Below are positions 8,134-15,170 of a stretch of DNA of 28,651 nucleotides, piece by piece. Made by a program: the position numbers and the translations under genes. This DNA is from Deltaproteobacteria bacterium (GTDB taxonomy: Bacteria > Desulfobacterota > Desulfobacteria > Desulfobacterales > JAFDCJ01), in assembly GCA_024277475.1 (NCBI GenBank), contig JAJRVC010000006.1:1-28651 (forward strand), in the 5' to 3' direction. Position 1 is the stretch's first letter. Each line of letters starts with the position of its first letter. The notes under the pieces were generated by a model. The model was not told the DNA's origin. It did not search any database and saw nothing but the letters and a program-made list of their open reading frames with translations.

Positions 8134-8164
8134 AGGAGGTCTGCTTTTTAAGAAAAAACCTCCT
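8134..8164 (+). terminator. Possible hairpin after the ZIP gene
   Basis: AGGAGGT (8134-8140) pairs with ACCTCCT (8158-8164), and inside it TTTTT can pair with AAAAA. No T-run follows on the plus strand, so it may instead be a processing hairpin. The interval 7967-8133 holds nothing else I can name. Confidence 0.3.
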
Positions 8165-8208
8165 TTACAAACAGGCATCTGGCACATATAATGTGGTAAA
8201 ATGCCAGA
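8164..8208 (+). promoter_or_regulatory. Promoter and palindromic operator of the RES-Xre pair
   Basis: A -35 box TTTACA (8164-8169) and a perfect -10 TATAAT (8187-8192) stand 17 bp apart. Two nested palindromes overlap the -10: CACAT-ATA-ATGTG (8183-8195) and the outer TCTGGCA...TGCCAGA (8178-8184 / 8202-8208). The ribosome site AAAGGAG (8210-8216) and ATG (8224) follow. Such an arrangement fits autorepression by the antitoxin's HTH domain. Confidence 0.7.
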
Positions 8209-8223
8209 CAAAGGAGCCTTGTC

Positions 8224-8628
8224 ATGAACATTGGTTCAATCGGGATTCAAACACAGAACATCGATGAAATGATCGTTATCCTCAAACAGGGGCTGCCTGC
8301 CGATGCTTTCGATAAATTGAGAGACCGATTGAAAGTCTCCGACAATCTTTTATCCAATATTGTGCAGATATCAAAACGTACTTTAAATCGCAGGCGGCAA
8401 GACGGCCGGCTGAAAACCGACGAGTCGGAACGTGTGCTTCGTATCGCCCGGGTCTACGATAAGGCCCTGGAGGTGTTTGAAAGCGAAGAGGCCGTGGAGA
8501 ATTGGCTGAAAAAGCCCGTGCGGGGTTTAGGGTATAAAGTACCACTGGAATATTCGGATACGGACCTGGGGGCACAAGAGGTTGTCAATTTGCTGGGTCG
8601 GATTGAGCATGGAGTCTTTCCTGGATGA
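8224..8628 (+). CDS. Xre/MbcA/ParS-type antitoxin of a RES-Xre system
   Basis: A 134-aa DNA-binding antitoxin. The N-terminal half has the Xre-like helix set (LSNIVQISKRTLNRRRQDGR, about residues 43-62, then LKTDESERVLRIARVYDKAL). The C-terminal half is the toxin-binding domain (formerly DUF2384): EEAVENWLKKPVRGLGYKVP, then PLEYSDTDLGAQEVVNLLGR and IEHGVFPG, which cover the toxin's active site in known complexes. A strong ribosome site precedes the ATG and a promoter with palindromes lies directly upstream. The stop overlaps the toxin start by 4 bp (ATGA), giving the usual antitoxin-first, coupled order. Confidence 0.93.
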   Translation: MNIGSIGIQTQNIDEMIVILKQGLPADAFDKLRDRLKVSDNLLSNIVQISKRTLNRRRQDGRLKTDESERVLRIARVYDKALEVFESEEAVENWLKKPVRGLGYKVPLEYSDTDLGAQEVVNLLGRIEHGVFPG

Positions 8629-9098
8629 AATTAACGGTCTGGCGCGTCATCAAAGAAAACCATAGGCAAACAGCGTTTAAGGGTGACGGGGCCCGGATTT
8701 ATGGGGGTCGATGGAATCCTGTGGGAATGCCGGCGGTTTACACGGCTGAATCGCTGTCACTTGCAACCCTTGAAATTGTCGTGCATTTGGAAAGAGAAGA
8801 ACTGTTTTACACGCGTTTTTTGAAAATTCCCGTCACATTTGACATATCACAGGTCACCGCTTTAAGCCGCAATAAACTGCCCAAGGACTGGAATCGGCTG
8901 CCGCCTTCCGAATCAACTCAGAAAATCGGCTACAAATGGATCTCCCGGTCAAAATTTGTCGTCTTGAAAGTTCCCAGCACCATCATCATGGAAGAATATA
9001 ACTATGTGATCAATCCGAACCATGCCGACTTTGCCGGCATGAAAATTGGAAAATCCCAAAGATTCAAGTTCGATCCTCGATTGGCCGGCCGACATTAG
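8625..9098 (+). CDS. RES domain toxin (NAD+-consuming)
   Basis: A 157-aa toxin of the RES family, whose members deplete NAD+ by glycohydrolase or phosphorolysis chemistry. The conserved residues are visible: R29 in ARIYGGRWNPVG, Y39 in AVYTAESLSLATLE, E50 in the same block, and S118 in LKVPSTIIMEEYNYVINPNH with the following NPNH motif. The length is normal for the family and nothing is broken, so it should be active when freed from the antitoxin encoded just upstream. Translation is coupled through ATGA. A weak inverted repeat (9086-9122) overlaps the 3' end. Confidence 0.93.
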   Translation: MKLTVWRVIKENHRQTAFKGDGARIYGGRWNPVGMPAVYTAESLSLATLEIVVHLEREELFYTRFLKIPVTFDISQVTALSRNKLPKDWNRLPPSESTQKIGYKWISRSKFVVLKVPSTIIMEEYNYVINPNHADFAGMKIGKSQRFKFDPRLAGRH

Positions 9099-9122
9099 AG
9101 AAACATATTTTTTGCTCGGCCG
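9086..9122 (+). terminator. Weak inverted repeat at the end of the RES toxin gene
   Basis: CGGCCGA (9086-9092) pairs with TCGGCCG (9116-9122), with a 23-base loop and a short T-rich tail (TTTCTTATT). It could end transcription of the toxin-antitoxin unit, but the loop is long. Confidence 0.3.
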
Positions 9123-9255
9123 TTTCTTATTCGAATAAAAATGAAGTATGCAAACTGTTATTTGTCAATCAATTTAAGAAATTACAGCGCTTTTTTTTAC
9201 AAGCCATTCTTTTTTTACTTTATAAGAGCATCGCTATTAAAGCATGAAATGCTGC

Positions 9256-9825
9256 TCAATTCGAGCAAAAAGCATGCAACTTTCTCAAATGCGAAACAAA
9301 AGCCGCATCGACTTTTGTTGAAACCATTTCGAGAGGAGAGCGGCCTTTCTTCCAGGCGATGTATATCGTTGCTGCCAAAAGAAGGGCTGTAATCAAACCG
9401 TTAGGCCAGGCATTCAACTCCCACTGACCGGTCCAGGTGAGTTGCCGGCTATCTGAAAAGGGAAACAAATAGGAAATCGGCCACTGATATCCATCCGGTC
9501 CCCGCGAGCCGACAAGATCGCCGAGAAGATGGAGGTGGAAAGCCACCAGAACAAGAAATGCCGTCATCCACCGTCTGACGCCAAACAGGATGCCCGTCGC
9601 TGCCAGCAGCAAGCCGAATGCCAGATTGTGGCACAGGACGTGATGATATTTGCTATACCAGAGAAGCGGTGCAGCCGTGTGCTCCGTCAGTATTTCAGCA
9701 AAAACCCCCAGGCCGTCGATATCCGGAACCACTCCTGCCAGGGTGACCAGCGCCCTGTCCCGGGCAGTAAGATCCGCCGTATTTGCAACCGCCCAGCTTG
9801 TTAATAAATGGCTTACCGGATTCAT
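9256..9825 (-). CDS. YdjM-like membrane metal-dependent hydrolase family protein
   Basis: A 189-aa membrane protein of the YdjM/LexA-binding inner-membrane hydrolase family (PF04307-type). Conserved metal-ligand style motifs: MNPVSHLLTSW at the very start (His6), PDIDG at about residues 34-38, a KYHHVLCHNLAFG segment, and FHLHLLGDLVGSRGPDG. Several hydrophobic helices lie between them. The biochemical role of the family is not settled; some members are induced in the SOS response in E. coli. It is on the minus strand, has only a weak ribosome site, and stands apart from the neighbours. I see no LexA box in front of it. Confidence 0.8.
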   Translation of the reverse strand: MNPVSHLLTSWAVANTADLTARDRALVTLAGVVPDIDGLGVFAEILTEHTAAPLLWYSKYHHVLCHNLAFGLLLAATGILFGVRRWMTAFLVLVAFHLHLLGDLVGSRGPDGYQWPISYLFPFSDSRQLTWTGQWELNAWPNGLITALLLAATIYIAWKKGRSPLEMVSTKVDAAFVSHLRKLHAFCSN

Positions 9826-10083
9826 TTAGCAACCGTTGACAGGTTCAACGTTCAGGGTTCAAAGGTTATAAAGCGCTGATTTCCGTAACGTTATACTCCA
9901 TTGTTTGGATTGGTCTCTTTCACCCATTGGGTGAATCATGGAATTCGACCCGATTGACGCGCAATACTAATGTTAGAGACCAGTTAGGGCACTTTAACTG
10001 GGAACCTTGAACGCTGAACCGCTCAACCTAGGTTTTATATCCATGAACCCCGGAACTCTGAACCTTGGAACCTGCGAACGCCC
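9826..10083. other. Intergenic region with word repeats
   Basis: About 260 bp between two minus-strand genes. It holds GTTCAGGGTTCAAAGG-type words at 9843-9862 and the complementary GAACCTTG-type words at 10002-10075, with a nested inverted repeat (9912-9981) between them. No gene. Confidence 0.6.
9912..9981. repeat. Nested inverted repeats between YdjM-like gene and prfB
   Basis: Outer arms GGTCTCT (9912-9918) and AGAGACC (9975-9981) are perfect complements. Directly inside the left arm is a tight hairpin TTCACCC-ATT-GGGTGAA (9919-9935). It lies downstream of prfB on the minus strand, so it could serve as an end-of-transcript structure, though no T-run is obvious. Confidence 0.45.
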
Positions 10084-11185
10084 TCACGCTTGCTTCCTTG
10101 CCAGCAGCACTCCCTCGATAAAACGATCGATGCCCCCGTCCAGCACATCGTTTACGTTGCCCACATCCAGGTTGATGCGGTGGTCCTTTACCATCTGGTA
10201 GGGATGCAGAACGTATGAGCGGATCTGACTGCCCCAGGCGATGTCTTCTTTGCTGTCGTGCAGCTTCTGCAGCTTGTCGTCCTGTTTCTGCCTTTCCTGC
10301 TGGTAAAGGCGGGCTCTGAGCACCTTCATTGCCATCTCTTTGTTACGGTGCTGAGATTTTTCCTGCTGGCATTGCGCCACGATGCCACTGGGAAGGTGGG
10401 TGATGCGGACGGCACTGCTGGTTTTGTTGACATGCTGCCCACCCGCACCACTGGCTCTGTAGACATCTATCCGCAGATCTTTGTCGTCTATGTCGATGAC
10501 GATTTCGCTGTCGAGCTCGGGGTAGACAAATACCGATGCAAAGGATGTGTGCCGCTTGCCGCTGGCATTAAAGGGGGATATCCTTACGAGCCGATGGACA
10601 CCGGTTTCAGTTTTCAGGTAGCCGAAGGCATTTTCACCACCGGCCGTAAAGGTGACGCTTTTGATCCCGGCCTCGTCACCGGGTTGAAAATCTATCAGCT
10701 CAAATTTGAAACCTCTGCGTTCGATCCAGCGGGAATACATTCTAAAGAGCATCTCGGCCCAATCCTGGGCTTCGGTGCCTCCGGCTCCGGCATTGATGGA
10801 AACAATGGCATTTCTGGTGTCGTCTTTGCCATCCAGCATGAGGTCGAGCGAAAACCGGTCAATCGATTCGTCAAGAGATTCAGCCTGCCGGGTTACTTCC
10901 TCAAGGGTCTCCGGGTCGGATTCTTCCAAGGCCAGATCCAGCAGAATCTGATTTTCTTCCAGATCATTCCACAGCTTCTTAAAGTGATCGAGCTTATTAG
11001 AGATAGAAGTCCGTTCCTTTAAGATTGATTTAGAGTCTTCCGGGTTGTTCCAAAACCCGTCTTTAGCGATAATACTTTCAATCTCATCCAATCTTTTTTG
11101 TTTGGCATCAATGTCAAAGATAATTCCGCAGATGTTCCAATTTTATTTTGAGTTCAGCCAGATTTTGTTTTAATTCAATAGACAT
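10084..11185 (-). CDS. prfB: Peptide chain release factor 2 with programmed +1 frameshift
   Basis: Recognises UAA and UGA stop codons and releases the finished peptide. The main frame has the release-factor motifs: the SPF recognition tripeptide in VRISPFNASGKRHTS and the catalytic GGQ in SGAGGQHVNKTSSAVRI. The gene starts at ATG 11185 on the minus strand after a strong GGAGG (11194-11198). It reads 23 codons ending LRNYL, then meets TGA (11114-11116) in the classic CTT TGA C context. A +1 shift gives GAC ATT GAT and joins the long frame, giving 366 aa in all, the normal length for RF2. A start inside the long frame alone would lose the N-terminus. It lies downstream of lnt, a common pairing in this group. 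Confidence 0.96.
11113..11119 (-). other. RF2 autoregulatory frameshift site (CTT TGA C)
   Basis: On the minus strand the slippery CTT (Leu23) is followed by TGA and C, identical to the E. coli RF2 site. When RF2 is scarce the ribosome slips +1 onto TTT/GAC. The upstream stimulating sequence is weak here: CTGCGGAATTAT precedes CTT rather than the AGGGGG-TAT seen in E. coli. Confidence 0.92.
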
Positions 11186-11230
11186 TTTGTTTTCCTCCGG
11201 GTTCAGGGGTTTACGGGTTCAGGGTTCAAG

Positions 11231-11320
11231 GTTCAGGGTTCCGGGGTTCAAAGGTTCTGGGTTCAGGGTTCCGGGGTTCAAAGGTTCTGGGTTCAGGGTT
11301 CCGGGGTTCAAAGGTTCAAG
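11231..11320. repeat. Minisatellite, 3 x 30 bp
   Basis: Three head-to-tail 30-bp units (11231-11260, 11261-11290, 11291-11320). The first two are identical and the third differs only in its last bases. Each unit is itself built of GGTTC words (GTTCAGGGTTCCGGGGTTCA...). A degenerate lead-in of the same words runs from 11199. It ends just upstream of the prfB ribosome site on the minus strand. Confidence 0.95.
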
Positions 11321-11342
11321 CCTGCGCCTGAATTTACAAACC

Positions 11343-11509
11343 TCGTTGAATAGTTTGCTGGTTGATTAGTCCCCTAATTGTTAATTTTTCGTATTTTATA
11401 TCAAAACTATTTTTTATCACGAAAACACGAAAGCTGGAAAGCACGAAATTTAGGTCATTTTTTTTTCGTGTTTTCGTCATTTCGAGCTTTCGTGATTAAT
11501 TTTTTCTGT
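11343..11509 (+). repeat. 167-bp palindromic (MITE-like) element, copy 2
   Basis: Same length and nearly the same sequence as 4872-5038, from TCGTTGAATAGTTTGCTGG to GTGATTAATTTTTTCTGT. The inverted arms ATCACGAAAACACGAAAGC and GAGCTTTCGTGAT can form a long hairpin. It ends 14 bp from the lnt stop. Confidence 0.85.
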
Positions 11510-11523
11510 TATGAAGTGTCCAA

Positions 11524-13086
11524 TCAACGATATCTGAATTTAAGGAATTTGGTAAGTTCAAGCAACACAACGATCAGTGCCGCTGCAAGGCAAACCTGGG
11601 CGAACAGGTCTCCGATGCGGGTGTAGACCGCTTTTGTTTTCATCAATGGGATCGATTGGACCCGGGCCGCCTCCTGAAGTAACGGTGTTGACGCTAAAAC
11701 CCTGCCGGCCGGATCGATAAATCCGCTGATCCCAGTATTCGCAGACCTGACCAGAGTGCGCCGGTTTTCCACTGCTCTGAAAACGGTCATGGAAAAATGC
11801 TGGTAGGGGCCGCTGGTTTTGCCGAACCAGGCATCATTGGTGATATTGATCAGCAACGACGCATTGTTTTTGGCCATGGCCCGGGACAGCGCCGGAAAGA
11901 TGATTTCATAGCAAATTTGAACACCGATCTGCTCTGTTTTCCAGCCTAACGTTTTCCCTTCCTTGCCGGCCTTGAAATCTCCCACCTGGGCCACAATTTT
12001 TCCCAGAAAAGGGAGCCATTTTTTAAGCGGGACGTATTCACCGAATGGAACCAGATGGGTTTTATCGTATTTACTCATATTTTTTGTCAACGGGCTGATC
12101 AAATAGGCACTGTTGAAGTATTTCACCACACCATCCGATTTCACAAAAGAAGGGCTGCCGATCAGGTAATCGGTCGCCGTTTGCTGGATTCCCTCAAAGA
12201 CCAGTTCCGTCGGTTTGATATCGTATAAAAAATAAAACGGTGTGGCCGACTCCGGCCATACAATAAGATCCGGATGTTGCTTGTTGATTGATAAGGACAA
12301 GCGATTGTATTTTTTTATGGTATCGATTTGAAAAGCAGGATTCCATTTTACGGCCTGGTCGATGTTGCCCTGGACGACGGCAATGCAGGTTTTAGGAGAA
12401 ACTGCAATTAAATGATCGATGGTTTTCAGGCGCCAATGGCCATATGACCCACTCAGAGAGATTCCAAGGATTAAAGCACTAATTGCGCCTGTCACCAGGC
12501 GTCTGGTTATGTCTGTTTGCTGCCATCTCCTTTTTGTAAAATACAGCAAGGTGATAAAAACGGCCCCATTGACCAGGGCAATTAAAGCCGACAGACCGTA
12601 TACACCCAATATATCTGAAATCTGAATGAGTTGCAAACGGTTAAACTGGGAGTATCCCAATAGTTCCCAGGGAAACCCGGAGAATATATAGGAACGTGAA
12701 TATTCCAGTGCCACCCAGAACACCGGGATTATTACCAGACATCGGGCCGGTTTTCTGCCGGCGGTGGATAAGGCTGCTGCAAACGATGCCGTAAAAAGTG
12801 CCAGAAAAGCGGCCAGGAGAAACAAAACCGATACACTCAAATATGCCGGTAAATAGCCATAGGTTCGCATGACGGGAACCAGCCAGTACAACAGCGTGAG
12901 AAAATGAACCAGACCGCTGACAAATCCCAGGCGAAAACCAGCCCCGGCGGATTGATCTTTTATGGCATATAAAAGCGGCACAAGCGCAAACCAGGCCAGC
13001 CAATCCAATCCGATTTTGGGAAAGGCTGCCGTCAGCAGCAGGCCGCTTGAGGCTGCAAATAATATGCTTTTTCTTCCTGTCTTCAA
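11524..13086 (-). CDS. lnt: Apolipoprotein N-acyltransferase
   Basis: A 520-aa inner-membrane enzyme that adds the third acyl chain to the N-terminal Cys of lipoproteins in the periplasm. The N-terminal half (about 1-220) is membrane-spanning. The C-terminal half is a nitrilase-fold domain with the catalytic triad visible as E279 (IVWPESATPF), K342 (KYDKTHLVPFGEYVPL) and C392 (GVQICYEIIFP), in the order and spacing known for E. coli Lnt (E267, K335, C387). A last membrane helix follows (VCLAAALIVVLLELTKF). The start is a TTG at 13086 with a poor ribosome site, but the N-terminus aligns with the family. The binding lipoprotein at 3838 would be one of its substrates. prfB follows on the same strand. 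Confidence 0.95.
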   Translation of the reverse strand: MKTGRKSILFAASSGLLLTAAFPKIGLDWLAWFALVPLLYAIKDQSAGAGFRLGFVSGLVHFLTLLYWLVPVMRTYGYLPAYLSVSVLFLLAAFLALFTASFAAALSTAGRKPARCLVIIPVFWVALEYSRSYIFSGFPWELLGYSQFNRLQLIQISDILGVYGLSALIALVNGAVFITLLYFTKRRWQQTDITRRLVTGAISALILGISLSGSYGHWRLKTIDHLIAVSPKTCIAVVQGNIDQAVKWNPAFQIDTIKKYNRLSLSINKQHPDLIVWPESATPFYFLYDIKPTELVFEGIQQTATDYLIGSPSFVKSDGVVKYFNSAYLISPLTKNMSKYDKTHLVPFGEYVPLKKWLPFLGKIVAQVGDFKAGKEGKTLGWKTEQIGVQICYEIIFPALSRAMAKNNASLLINITNDAWFGKTSGPYQHFSMTVFRAVENRRTLVRSANTGISGFIDPAGRVLASTPLLQEAARVQSIPLMKTKAVYTRIGDLFAQVCLAAALIVVLLELTKFLKFRYR

Positions 13087-13231
13087 TATTCGTAACCGTC
13101 TTTTTTGTAACTGGGTAAAATCTGAACCGTCGTACGGGTAAATCTAAAGAAAGAAAGGTAGCCCTGAACGGTGAACCTTGAACCCTTACTATCTCTTTTC
13201 TAATAAAAAGTGAAATAAAAAAGGGATCAAT

Positions 13232-13336
13232 TTGATTGCAAAAAAAATCGGGACCCTGACCGACAATGCCCGGAAGGCTGTTAAAAAGGCATTACAAAGG
13301 CTGCTGGCAATTGAACCTGAGAGGGTTAGTACATAA
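13232..13336 (+). CDS. Very short possible gene or gene remnant, 34 aa
   Basis: TTG start at 13232, preceded by AAAAAAGGGATCAA as a plausible ribosome site, ending with TAA. The product is a basic helix (IGTLTDNARKAVKKALQRLL, then AIEPERVST) with natural-looking composition, unlike the surrounding repeat-derived frames. No family recognised. It may be a remnant. Confidence 0.25.
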   Translation: MIAKKIGTLTDNARKAVKKALQRLLAIEPERVST

Positions 13337-13525
13337 ATACAGTAACGTAAATCTGAGGAATGGATTCAAATTAAAAAAAATATCAGACAGGATTTACAGG
13401 ATCATCGGGATAGATTTGTTGACATCGTCAACTGATCATCCTATTTCTAATCGAAGCGGTCAGATTTAACATTTCCTCATCTTTGGCGTATCAATTGTTA
13501 TTCAAAGGTGAAGTGCCCTCAAAGT

Positions 13526-13548
13526 GCTTGAAATTTGGCGGTTCAAGC
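13526..13548. promoter_or_regulatory. Inverted repeat, possible operator
   Basis: GCTTGAA and TTCAAGC are perfect complements with a 9-base spacer, about 55 bp upstream of the sigma-like gene. No clear -35/-10 pair could be set around it. Confidence 0.3.
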
Positions 13549-13601
13549 CATCCACAAGAATAATACACCGGCGATGAAATTAATTTGCAGGTAAATTCTT
13601 C

Positions 13602-14708
13602 TTGGAATATGAATTAGAAGTGCCCCGGTTGGTTAACCAGAAACCTCTATTGCAGGTCCTTTTCGTGTCTGAAATGAAACATGCATTAGAAATAAAGGAT
13701 TGGCTGGCTTCTCCTGCAATCCAGATCCTGCTGGCTCAAATCGCCCGAAAAATCGATCACTATTTAAGGCGCAATAAAATCCCCCTTTTCTTTATAAACC
13801 GGGACACTCAATTAAACGAACCCGGGACCGATATCTTATCGGCGATTCAATCCGAACTGGTGCTGTTCATTCTTGAGAATAAAGCGGGTATCCAAAGCTT
13901 GATTGCCTCCGGGGACCCGAACATTTCCCATGCTCTGCGCAGCAGGTTCATTTATTATTGCCTGGACAAGGCGCGTAGGCCGGATACGGATAAGTATCGT
14001 TATTTATACAAACGGACATCCGATATCCTGCGTCAGGCCGACTCTATTTATACGACCCTAAAGAACAAAAAATTACTGGTGTACAGCCTGTTTCCGAAAA
14101 ACAGCTCCATTCCGCCCTTGCTCCGTGAAGACCTCAAGGCCATCGCTTTTCCGCCGGATTTTGCCCATATGCTTGATTATGATTCAATTAACCGCAAGGG
14201 GGTTTTACTGGAACTTGCAGATTATTTCTGGAATCGAATTTCAGAAATTTGGCAAAGCCGGCACGTTTGGATAGAACTGAGGGACTGTATAACCTGGATT
14301 GGGTTTAATGTGTTTTTACACGCCCGGGTGTCGGCGGAAGCAGGCCCTGATGGTGAATCCCCGTTAAACAGGGTCCCCGATGATCAATACAGACCGGATG
14401 TGATTTACTTCGATTCCAAGCTTATCGATAATTGGGCCCATTGTGTTGCAAACTGTTTTAACAACAAGGAAAAAGAGATTTTTTATCGCCGATACGGACT
14501 TGGATACAGCCTTAAAAAAATTGCCGGCAATTTTGGCTATAAAGGAAGTTCGGGTCCCAAATACTCCCTTGATAGTGCGGAGCACAAACTGCGGACATTT
14601 CTCAGAGATAAATCCTGGCTTTCACCGGATGACCTGAATGAAGAGGCTTTTGCTGTATTTCGCCGAAAGCTGCTTTTAATTTTGAAAGAATCGATCTCCA
14701 AGCCGTAA
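13602..14708 (+). CDS. Sigma-70-like protein (regions 2 and 4), atypical
   Basis: 368 aa. The C-terminal segment around 284-335 reads CFNNKEKEIFYRRYGLGYSL then KKIAGNFGYKGSSGPKYSLD and EHKLRTFLRD, which fits sigma region 4: a 'KE.EIF.RRYG.g.SL.eIA' helix pair followed by a recognition helix and a final helix. An earlier segment (about 80-146: QSELVLFILENKAGIQSLIA then SRFIYYCLDKARRPDTDKYR) resembles the helical region 2, with a LYKRTSDIL helix. The spacing between the two is long (about 140 residues), unlike ECF sigmas. The start is uncertain: TTG 13602 (AGG ten bases upstream) or ATG 13674. It is followed at once by a gene for a zinc anti-sigma-like protein, which supports a sigma role. It could also be a degenerate sigma-like regulator that no longer binds polymerase. 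Confidence 0.62.
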   Translation: MEYELEVPRLVNQKPLLQVLFVSEMKHALEIKDWLASPAIQILLAQIARKIDHYLRRNKIPLFFINRDTQLNEPGTDILSAIQSELVLFILENKAGIQSLIASGDPNISHALRSRFIYYCLDKARRPDTDKYRYLYKRTSDILRQADSIYTTLKNKKLLVYSLFPKNSSIPPLLREDLKAIAFPPDFAHMLDYDSINRKGVLLELADYFWNRISEIWQSRHVWIELRDCITWIGFNVFLHARVSAEAGPDGESPLNRVPDDQYRPDVIYFDSKLIDNWAHCVANCFNNKEKEIFYRRYGLGYSLKKIAGNFGYKGSSGPKYSLDSAEHKLRTFLRDKSWLSPDDLNEEAFAVFRRKLLLILKESISKP

Positions 14709-14741
14709 AGACCATTGAAGGAACAAAAAAGGAAAAATTTC

Positions 14742-15149
14742 ATGTACAGCCGGAAATTAGCATTGACCCAGGCCAGACAGTATCGGACCTGCCCGCCTCC
14801 TGATATCGCCAATAATCCGCTGCATGAAAGATTTTTCAGACAGCATCTTTTAATTTGCCCCTATTGCAATTCAAAAGAAAACGAAGGGCTGGAAACCTGG
14901 GCGGATTTATCTGAATCGCTGAAGACTTATTACCCCGCCGCCCGGTCGGTTTCTGCAAAGATCGGGGCAGCACCCGGCCAACTGAGGTTTCTGAAGTCTG
15001 AACTCGGTACATGGCATCAGAGCAGCTATTACAATCCCCCCGGTGTCCTGGTACTCGAAAAATTCAATGCAATCTCAGACGACCTTCAGGCGGCACAAAT
15101 ATACAACGACATCGCTCTGGCGGCACCGGGCGATCTGATCGTTGAATAA
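14742..15149 (+). CDS. Putative zinc-binding anti-sigma-like protein
   Basis: About 135 aa from ATG 14742 (AAAAGGAAAAATTTC upstream; an upstream in-frame TTG at 14715 is less likely). Near the N-terminus it has H35-x3-C39-x2-C42 (ERFFRQHLLICPYCNS), the signature of zinc-binding anti-sigma domains, with a further Cys at 17 and His at 28. No membrane segment follows, so it would be a soluble anti-sigma. The rest is mixed: a helix (WADLSESLKTYYP), then strands (GVLVLEKFNAISDD) ending LAAPGDLIVE. It starts 33 bp after the sigma-like gene. The frame stays open beyond its TAA: only this one stop and 21 bp separate it from the next gene in the same frame, so the two may have been one protein of about 387 aa. 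Confidence 0.6.
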   Translation: MYSRKLALTQARQYRTCPPPDIANNPLHERFFRQHLLICPYCNSKENEGLETWADLSESLKTYYPAARSVSAKIGAAPGQLRFLKSELGTWHQSSYYNPPGVLVLEKFNAISDDLQAAQIYNDIALAAPGDLIVE

Positions 15150-15170
15150 AAGCATACCGGAATCGGTGAT

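Larger units (their letters stand above)
11186..11523. other. lnt-prfB intergenic region, mostly repeats
   Basis: About 340 bp. Next to prfB is a GGTTCAGGG-type minisatellite (11199-11320), and next to lnt is a 167-bp palindromic element (11343-11509). The apparent plus-strand frame at 11148-11369 only translates the minisatellite (repeated RVPGFKGSGF) and is not a gene. Confidence 0.75.
13087..13601. other. Intergenic region upstream of the sigma-like gene
   Basis: About 515 bp. It holds GAACCTTGAACCC words at 13165-13190 and a CAGGATTTACAGGATCATCG word at about 13389, of a sort common between genes in this group. A 34-codon frame lies at 13232-13336. Near the sigma-like gene a perfect inverted repeat GCTTGAA-N9-TTCAAGC (13526-13532 / 13542-13548) sits about 55 bp before the start and could be an operator. 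A long plus frame at 13266-13469 looks spurious. Confidence 0.55.

Noticed and set aside
10258..11022. Plus-strand 254-aa frame
   Set aside because: Antisense of prfB, whose GGQ and SPF motifs fix the coding strand.
11148..11369. Plus-strand 73-aa frame with RVPGFKGSGF repeats
   Set aside because: A translation of the 30-bp minisatellite and part of prfB antisense; not a gene.
13300..13360. Possible thiamine (TPP) riboswitch, because of TTGAACCTGA followed by GGTTAGTAC
   Set aside because: The CTGAGA half, the closing stem and the GCG-AGGGA end are missing, and no thiamine gene follows.
13266..13469. Plus-strand 67-aa frame
   Set aside because: No ribosome site and no natural composition; it crosses a dispersed ACAGGATTTACAGGATC word.
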